A DNA stretch of 9,019 nt from Lentisphaeria bacterium (GTDB lineage Bacteria; Verrucomicrobiota; Lentisphaeria; Oligosphaerales; PUNB01). The notes beneath the pieces are model-generated. The model was not told where the DNA came from. It ran no database searches and saw only the letters and a program-made list of their open reading frames with translations. Shown here one piece after another: positions 4,477-9,019 of the stretch. The position numbers and the translations under genes were made by a program. The stretch's first letter is position 1. Each line of letters starts with the position of its first letter. Location: NCBI GenBank assembly GCA_007133055.1, contig SLNM01000240.1, positions 1-9,019 of the forward strand. The letters are read 5' to 3'.

Positions 4477-6954
4477 TCAAATCCTCCTGCCTTGCAGGGT
4501 CACTGAGTTGGCGACGACAGTGATCGAACTCAGCGCCATGGCGATTGGCGCCATCACCGGATGCAGGAAGCCCAGCATGGCGGCGGGGATGGCTACGACG
4601 TTGTAGAAAAATGCCCAGAACAGGTTCTGCCTGATTTTGCGAAAGGTGGCGCGACTGAGCTTGATCGCGCTGACCACTCCGTCCAGCTCGCCCCGCACCA
4701 GGGTGATGTCGCTGCTCTCAATCGCCACGTCGGTGCCGGTGCCAAGGGCGATGCCGACATTGGCCTGGGCCAGAGCCGGGGCGTCGTTGATGCCGTCGCC
4801 GACCATGGCGACCAGGCCGGACTGCTTTTGCAGTGTCTTGATCTCGGCAGCTTTGCGGTCAGGCATGACCCCGGCCAAAACCCGGTCGATGCCGACTTGC
4901 TCGGCGATGGCGCGGGCGGTTCTTTCATTGTCGCCACTGATCATAACCAGGGAAAACCCCATTTTTTTCAGCTCGGCAACGGCTTCGGCGGAGCCGCTTT
5001 TCAGGGTGTCGGCCAGTCCCAGCAGGCCAACCACCTGCCCGTCGACCGCCAGAAACATGGTGGACTTGGCGTTTTCCTCCAGTTCGCGCACGGTTTCCTC
5101 GGCCTCGGCAAAGTCAATGTTTTCATCCCGCATCAGGTCGCGGGTTCCGACCGCCACCCGCCGCTGTTCGACCATTCCGGTAATGCCGCGGCCGCCGACC
5201 GCCTGGAAATCGGAGGATTCTTTCAGCTTCAGTCCCTCTTCCTGAGCTTTGGCCACCACTGCACGCGCCAGCGGATGCTCGGAGTTGTTCTCGAGCGAGG
5301 CGGCATAGATCAGGATGTTGTCGACCGTCTGGTCGTTCAGAGGCAGGACATCGGTGACCTGCGGTTCGCCACGAGTCAGCGTGCCGGTTTTATCAAAGAC
5401 AATGGTCTTGACTTCCTTCATGATTTCGATGGCTTCACCGGAACGGATCAGAATGCCCTTTTGCGCGCCCATGCCGCTGCCCACCATCAGGGCGGTGGGG
5501 GTGGCCAGGCCCAGAGCGCAGGGGCAGGCGATAACCAGCACCGCGACCGCCGCGAACAGAGCCAGCGAAAGGCGGCCGAGAGTCGGGTCCACCCACGGTA
5601 GAAAACCGCTGGCCCATTCCGCCACAGCCTGGGGGCCGGCAGGGAAAACCGCCCAGACCAGGAAGGTGGCGACCGACAGGGCAATCACGGTCGGGACGAA
5701 ATAACTGGTCACCCGGTCGGCAAAAGCCTGCACCGGCACCCGTGTGGCCTGCGCTTCCCGGACCAGCTCGACCACCTGAGCCAGAAAGGAATCCTTGCCG
5801 ACCCGGGTAATCTTGACCTTCAGCACTCCATCCTGATTGATGGTGGCGCCAACCACTTCGTCATCGGCTTGTCGAACTACCGGGATCGACTCACCGGTGA
5901 CCATCGATTCGTCGACCGTGCCGCGGCCCTCGACAACCACTCCGTCGGCCGGTATTTTCTCTCCCGGCCTGACCACGACCAAGTCGCCCTGGGCCAGCTT
6001 CTGAACCGGCACCTCGATCTCCTGGCCGTCGCGCAGCACACACGCCGTCTTGGCGCCCAGCTCGAGCAGCTCCCGAATCGCCTTGCCGGCCCGGCCCCTG
6101 GCCAGGCTTTCGATGTAGCGGCCGGCCAGGTGGAAGGCCATTATCATGGCGGCCACTCCGGAGTAGTTGTCAATGCCCAGCCTCAGCAGAGCCAGTGGTC
6201 CGGTGACAAAGGCGGCGGCGGTGCCGAGCGCGATTAGTGCGTCCATATTGGCGGCCAGCCGGCGCATGCTCTTGGCGGCGCTGACAAACGTTTCGCCTCC
6301 GGAAAAGACCAGTACCGCCAGAGCCAGCAGAACCATCAGCAAATCATAGGCGGGAACCGCCACATCAAAGAACATGTGGGCAGTCATCACCGCCATCATC
6401 GGCACGGTGATCCCCCAGGCTACCAGCATCTTGTGCCTGGCCGCCGCCACCGCCTCGGCACTGCGGTCGACCGATTCATCGCCGTCCGCCTCGTCATCTC
6501 CCGACACCGTCGCCTGGTAGCCTGAGCTTGCGACCGCTGCGGTCAGGTCGGAGGTGGTCAGAGAATCGGGATCATAGAACACTCGCGCCTGTTCGGCCGG
6601 GAAGTTCACCGAAACCTTGGCCACCCCGGGGGTGTTCTGCAAGGTCTTTTCAATGGTCCGGGCGCAGCTGGCGCAGGTCATGCCCGACAGCGCCAGCATA
6701 ACCGATGCTTGACCTTGCGCCGGCGGTTCGTCCGTCGATCCTGAACTTCGGGCGCGGTTGTCCTCGGTATCCGGCTCCGATTGGGATTCCGCCCCCGCAC
6801 CCTCGGAGGAGGCATCGACATATTCAGTGGGGTTCCTTTCAAATTCATCACGGCAGGCGGGATTGCAGAAATAGTATTCTTTGCCCTGATACTTGGATGC
6901 CGCCGCCGCCTCCGATGGCTCAACCTGCATGCCGCAAACTGGATCCTTCGCCAT
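4477..6954 (-). CDS. copA: Copper-exporting P1B-1 ATPase with N-terminal YHS and HMA domains
   Basis: The 825-residue inner-membrane pump should use ATP to export Cu(I). A YHS domain fills residues 1-45 (Cys7 in DPVCGM, Cys30, Cys34), followed by an acidic, serine-rich linker and an HMA domain near 84-150 (CxxC at 94-97). Then come paired membrane segments, the actuator motif TGES (353-356), the membrane CPC site (477-479), the phosphorylated Asp521 in DKTGTLT, the nucleotide-binding HP (560-561) and GDGINDAP (719-726). Tyr784-Asn785 and MxxSS (806-810) in the last two membrane helices are the P1B-1 signature for Cu(I). All catalytic residues are intact. The start at 6954 is preferred because AAGGAG (complement of 6964-6969) lies nine bases upstream and 'MAKDPVCGM' is a usual YHS start. 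ATG 6960 adds two residues but leaves only three bases. No copper regulator or chaperone gene is adjacent. Confidence 0.95.
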   Translation of the reverse strand: MAKDPVCGMQVEPSEAAAASKYQGKEYYFCNPACRDEFERNPTEYVDASSEGAGAESQSEPDTEDNRARSSGSTDEPPAQGQASVMLALSGMTCASCARTIEKTLQNTPGVAKVSVNFPAEQARVFYDPDSLTTSDLTAAVASSGYQATVSGDDEADGDESVDRSAEAVAAARHKMLVAWGITVPMMAVMTAHMFFDVAVPAYDLLMVLLALAVLVFSGGETFVSAAKSMRRLAANMDALIALGTAAAFVTGPLALLRLGIDNYSGVAAMIMAFHLAGRYIESLARGRAGKAIRELLELGAKTACVLRDGQEIEVPVQKLAQGDLVVVRPGEKIPADGVVVEGRGTVDESMVTGESIPVVRQADDEVVGATINQDGVLKVKITRVGKDSFLAQVVELVREAQATRVPVQAFADRVTSYFVPTVIALSVATFLVWAVFPAGPQAVAEWASGFLPWVDPTLGRLSLALFAAVAVLVIACPCALGLATPTALMVGSGMGAQKGILIRSGEAIEIMKEVKTIVFDKTGTLTRGEPQVTDVLPLNDQTVDNILIYAASLENNSEHPLARAVVAKAQEEGLKLKESSDFQAVGGRGITGMVEQRRVAVGTRDLMRDENIDFAEAEETVRELEENAKSTMFLAVDGQVVGLLGLADTLKSGSAEAVAELKKMGFSLVMISGDNERTARAIAEQVGIDRVLAGVMPDRKAAEIKTLQKQSGLVAMVGDGINDAPALAQANVGIALGTGTDVAIESSDITLVRGELDGVVSAIKLSRATFRKIRQNLFWAFFYNVVAIPAAMLGFLHPVMAPIAMALSSITVVANSVTLQGRRI

Positions 6955-6963
6955 TGTCATTCA

Positions 6964-6969
6964 CTCCTT
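6964..6969 (-). promoter_or_regulatory. Ribosome-binding site of copA
   Basis: AAGGAG on the minus strand is nine bases from the ATG at 6954 and three from the ATG at 6960. The spacing favours the inner start. Confidence 0.7.
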
Positions 6970-6991
6970 ATGTCTAATTCTTCCAAAGTAC

Positions 6992-7020
6992 AATATAGCT
7001 CCGAACGGTGATTTTTTCTA
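6992..7020 (-). promoter_or_regulatory. Possible copA promoter
   Basis: The minus strand has TATATT (6997-6992), and TAGAAA (7020-7015) stands 17 bases upstream. The -10 is good and the -35 weak, at four of six. I saw no CueR- or CsoR-like dyad in the spacer, so copper control cannot be read from the sequence. Confidence 0.4.
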
Positions 7021-7045
7021 ATCCGCGAATTGTTTTGAGGCAAGG

Positions 7046-7074
7046 TTGCGATAAGCCTAGTCTGGTGCTATATT
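7046..7074 (+). promoter_or_regulatory. Extended -10 promoter for the lipoprotein operon
   Basis: TTGCGA (7046-7051), 17 bases, then TATATT (7069-7074) preceded by TG one base off (7066-7067), an extended -10. Transcription should begin near 7081, about 40 bases before the ATG at 7121. It faces away from copA. Confidence 0.6.
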
Positions 7075-7088
7075 GAAAAACGTAAAGA

Positions 7089-7112
7089 AACAACAACGGA
7101 AACAACAACGGA
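7089..7112 (+). repeat. Tandem 12-bp repeat in the lipoprotein leader, containing the ribosome-binding site
   Basis: AACAACAACGGA occurs twice in perfect tandem (7089-7100 and 7101-7112). The GGA of the second copy is part of the GGAGGT ribosome-binding site (7110-7115), five bases before the ATG. The A/C-rich leader should be unstructured, which favours ribosome access. The first copy carries only CGGA, so it may act as a standby site. Because the leader is open in frame, an upstream ATG at 7073 has been rejected as the start. Confidence 0.7.
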
Positions 7113-7120
7113 GGTGCAGA

Positions 7121-7723
7121 ATGAAAAAAGGACAACGATGGCTAAAATCATTGGCAGCGGCGGGACTACTGATTGCGGGCATGGGCGGTTGTCGAGCCGT
7201 AAGACCCCCTGTGCAGGAAGTTGGCCACCAGCCAGTACTGGCGGAGAATGTCTATTTGGCGAACAACATTCACTACCAGCGAAGAATCGATTATCTGGAG
7301 GCCAGCTATGCTAACTGGACCGATGTCGAACCCCACCACATGCTGCCGGTCAACACTCGCGTGACGGTTCATGATTGGTGGGCGGGGCTGGGCATTTTGG
7401 TGGTCGAGGAGGAGCGTCTGCCGCTGATCCTCGAATACGATCATCGACGCATGCGGATGAGCAAGCGGGAATATGTCGAAGAAATCACCCGCGTGGAGAA
7501 AATCGATCTGGAAGCTCTCTCCGAGATTGATCGCCAGGGAATCGAGGAGGGCCAGGCGAGAATTGGCATGTCGAAGGAGGGTGTTCGCATTGCTCTGGGG
7601 TACCCGGCCCGGCACGAAACGCCTACTTTGCAGGCCGATACATGGACCTACTGGCGGGACCGTTGGCGGCGCTACAATGTTATCTTCGACGAAGATGGTT
7701 TGGTCAAGGAGATCCAAGATTGA
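7121..7723 (+). CDS. Putative lipoprotein with C-terminal BamE/SmpA-OmlA-like domain
   Basis: The 200-residue product begins with a lipoprotein-type signal: basic MKKGQRW, a hydrophobic core and Cys24 in 'AGMGGC', a near-lipobox with Met at -3. The middle (about 45-140) has 'LPVNTRV', a Trp-rich stretch near 86-87 and charged helices. I do not recognise it as a named family. Residues 143-200 ('GQARIGMSKEGVRIALGYP', W-T-Y-W, 'VIFDEDGLVKEIQ') follow the BamE/SmpA fold: a G-M-S-K-E-x-V turn, an ALGxP helix end and a final 'FDEDGLV' strand. The protein is probably anchored to the outer membrane facing the periplasm. The true BamE role is not implied, since the domain is common in other lipoproteins. 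The start at 7121 is chosen for GGAGGT five bases upstream and the signal peptide beginning there. The next gene begins 26 bases downstream. Confidence 0.77.
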   Translation: MKKGQRWLKSLAAAGLLIAGMGGCRAVRPPVQEVGHQPVLAENVYLANNIHYQRRIDYLEASYANWTDVEPHHMLPVNTRVTVHDWWAGLGILVVEEERLPLILEYDHRRMRMSKREYVEEITRVEKIDLEALSEIDRQGIEEGQARIGMSKEGVRIALGYPARHETPTLQADTWTYWRDRWRRYNVIFDEDGLVKEIQD

Positions 7724-7749
7724 AAAGATGCAACGAAGGTGGAAATTCC

Positions 7750-8982
7750 ATGCGCGTTGCCCTGGACAATGGTTCTGTTTGCCGCTTCTTCATGTCCGGG
7801 TTCATAACCCATGTTATTATGTTGTCGCTTTTTGTTTCGGTCGCTTGCCTTGGCGGCGGGAGACGGGCGGCGGCAGGGCGGCTTAATGCATCGGGGTCGG
7901 CGCTCGGCGCCGATGGCGACGGCGATTGGCCGACCCTTTCGCTGTCCCTGGCCGGGGAGACCCGCGCCGGTGTCATGCGCGGACTTGCCTTTTTACTGGA
8001 GCAGCAAGCCGACAACGGTTCCTGGCAGGATGATCCGACGGCCACCGCCCTGGTCATGATTGCTCTGGCCAACGGCAGGGAGTTGACCGGCCTGCCGGTT
8101 GAACGGGCGGTCGAGAGGGGGCGGCAATATTTGCTGGCGCAAGCGGTTGACAATGGCGAGGCTGACTCCCCGGATACCGAACTCGGATCAGTGGCCGCCA
8201 CCGCCAAGGCCATGCTCGCTTCGATGCGCTGGGCCGGTCGGTCGGACGAAGGCAGTGTAATGGCGATGCGGCAATTTGTTCTGGCGGCCCAGGCAATGGA
8301 TCAGGCGGAGATCGGCTATGGCGGGTTCCCTCGCAGCCCGGGCGGCGATCCCGAACTGGCGACCAGCTACTGGGCTCTGGAAGCACTGATCCGCTCCGAC
8401 CACTGGGACATGCGAGTGCGGGGAATCGAGCAGGTGGAGCAGATCATGACCCGGCGCTATCAGGCGCTTTGGCAGTTTTTCAGCGACTGCCAGCCTGCGC
8501 CTGCGACCTGGCCGGACGGGCAGCCCCCGGATGAGGGCGCGACTGAAGCGGCGCCTTTCTTCGCTTCGCCGGAGGATCTTGCGGACAAGGCACAGGTGCC
8601 GGAGGCGGAGCTGCTTATGCCTACTCTGATCGGGATGCGCGCTCTGATTCTCATGCATAGCCTGGCCGAGGACTGGCGGTTGCCCGCCGCATGGGCATGG
8701 TTGCGGGAACATTGGACGGAGACATCGCTGCGACCGGCGGGCGAGAGTGAGATTTACGCCGCCGTTTTTCATTTGGCTCTGGTATTGTCGGACATGCAGT
8801 GGCACCCAGCCGGCGCTGAGCCGGGGGACACGCTTCGGCAGTGGCGAATATTCACGGCCCGCGAGCTGCTCGGCCGCCAGGACGGCACCGGCGGCTGGCA
8901 GTCTCCCGACGAACCCCCGAGCCTGGCAACCGCCTACGCGGTTCTCTCCTTGATGTCCGCGCTAGACGTGCCCGCCAGGTAG
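7750..8982 (+). CDS. Exported protein with squalene cyclase/prenyltransferase-like toroid repeats
   Basis: The 410-residue product has a hydrophobic segment at about 17-36 ending near Cys33, so it is exported or membrane-anchored; a lipoprotein is possible but the -3 residue is Ser. The mature part carries repeats of the alpha/alpha-toroid type, in which a helix pair is linked by a 'dGsW..sp..AtA.al.AL' turn. The clearest are at 76-107 ('DNGSWQDDPTATA'), 187-213 ('GYGGFPRSPGGDPELATSYWALEAL') and 371-404 ('GTGGWQSPDEPPSLATAYAVLSL'). I see no DxDD of hopene cyclases and no clear zinc ligands of protein prenyltransferases, so catalysis is doubtful. A binding or scaffold role outside the cytoplasm is as likely. 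The start at 7750 has GAAGGTGG seven bases upstream; an earlier in-frame ATG at 7642 would overlap the lipoprotein and displace the signal. It is probably co-transcribed with the lipoprotein. Confidence 0.78.
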   Translation: MRVALDNGSVCRFFMSGFITHVIMLSLFVSVACLGGGRRAAAGRLNASGSALGADGDGDWPTLSLSLAGETRAGVMRGLAFLLEQQADNGSWQDDPTATALVMIALANGRELTGLPVERAVERGRQYLLAQAVDNGEADSPDTELGSVAATAKAMLASMRWAGRSDEGSVMAMRQFVLAAQAMDQAEIGYGGFPRSPGGDPELATSYWALEALIRSDHWDMRVRGIEQVEQIMTRRYQALWQFFSDCQPAPATWPDGQPPDEGATEAAPFFASPEDLADKAQVPEAELLMPTLIGMRALILMHSLAEDWRLPAAWAWLREHWTETSLRPAGESEIYAAVFHLALVLSDMQWHPAGAEPGDTLRQWRIFTARELLGRQDGTGGWQSPDEPPSLATAYAVLSLMSALDVPAR

Positions 8983-8988
8983 GTGCGT

Positions 8989-9019
8989 ATGTTTTCTTTT
9001 CCGTGCGCCTTGCGGGCGC
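8989..9019 (+). CDS. Possible start of a third operon gene, cut by the window edge
   Basis: An ATG at 8989, seven bases after the toroid stop, opens a frame (MFSFPCALRA) that runs off the right edge. AGGTAGGT spanning the previous stop codon (8977-8984) could serve as its ribosome-binding site. The tight spacing is operon-like, but ten codons cannot identify a protein. Confidence 0.35.
   Translation, partial: MFSFPCALRA

Noticed and set aside
4561..5601. A 346-codon open frame on the plus strand inside copA
   Set aside because: It is antisense to intact catalytic domains of the ATPase, has no family resemblance and owes its openness to GC-rich codon bias.
1..9019. CRISPR array, tRNA, rRNA, transposase or integrase
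   Set aside because: No regularly spaced repeats, cloverleaf, rRNA-like text or recombinase frame was seen on either strand.

Overview
The window looks like a chromosomal segment of a GC-rich, didermic, probably uncultured bacterium. A lipoprotein with a BamE-like C-terminus and a secreted toroid protein point to an outer membrane. The long spacers filled with small hairpins and degraded interspersed repeats resemble those I associate with Planctomycetes, Lentisphaerae and similar lineages. The lineage is a weak inference; nothing here fixes a taxon.

Layout, left to right. Bases 1-1473 (minus) are the first 491 codons of a polytopic GT-C type glycosyltransferase that runs off the left edge. 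Bases 1474-2103 are a gene-free spacer built of hairpins and short repeats. Bases 2104-3093 (minus) encode L-lactate dehydrogenase. Bases 3094-3434 are a second repeat-rich spacer. The ldh gene is thus bracketed by two direct copies of a roughly 39-bp repeat (1566-1604 and 3385-3423). Bases 3435-4180 (minus) hold an overlapping HEPN / minimal nucleotidyltransferase pair with toxin-antitoxin-like architecture. It is preceded by an exact TTGACA-17-TATAAT promoter and a 16-bp dyad in its leader. Bases 4477-6954 (minus) encode a copper-exporting P1B-1 ATPase with a YHS domain fused in front of its HMA domain.

From 6961 to 7120 lies a divergent promoter region. To its right, on the plus strand, is an operon-like pair: a lipoprotein ending in a BamE/SmpA-like domain (7121-7723), then an exported protein with squalene cyclase/prenyltransferase-type repeats (7750-8982). 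A third reading frame may begin at 8989 and leave the window.

The genes do not form one pathway. The parts most worth following are the strongly promoted HEPN-MNT pair, the lipoprotein-toroid operon that continues beyond the right edge, and the repeat cassettes around ldh. No tRNA, rRNA, CRISPR array, transposase or integrase was seen.
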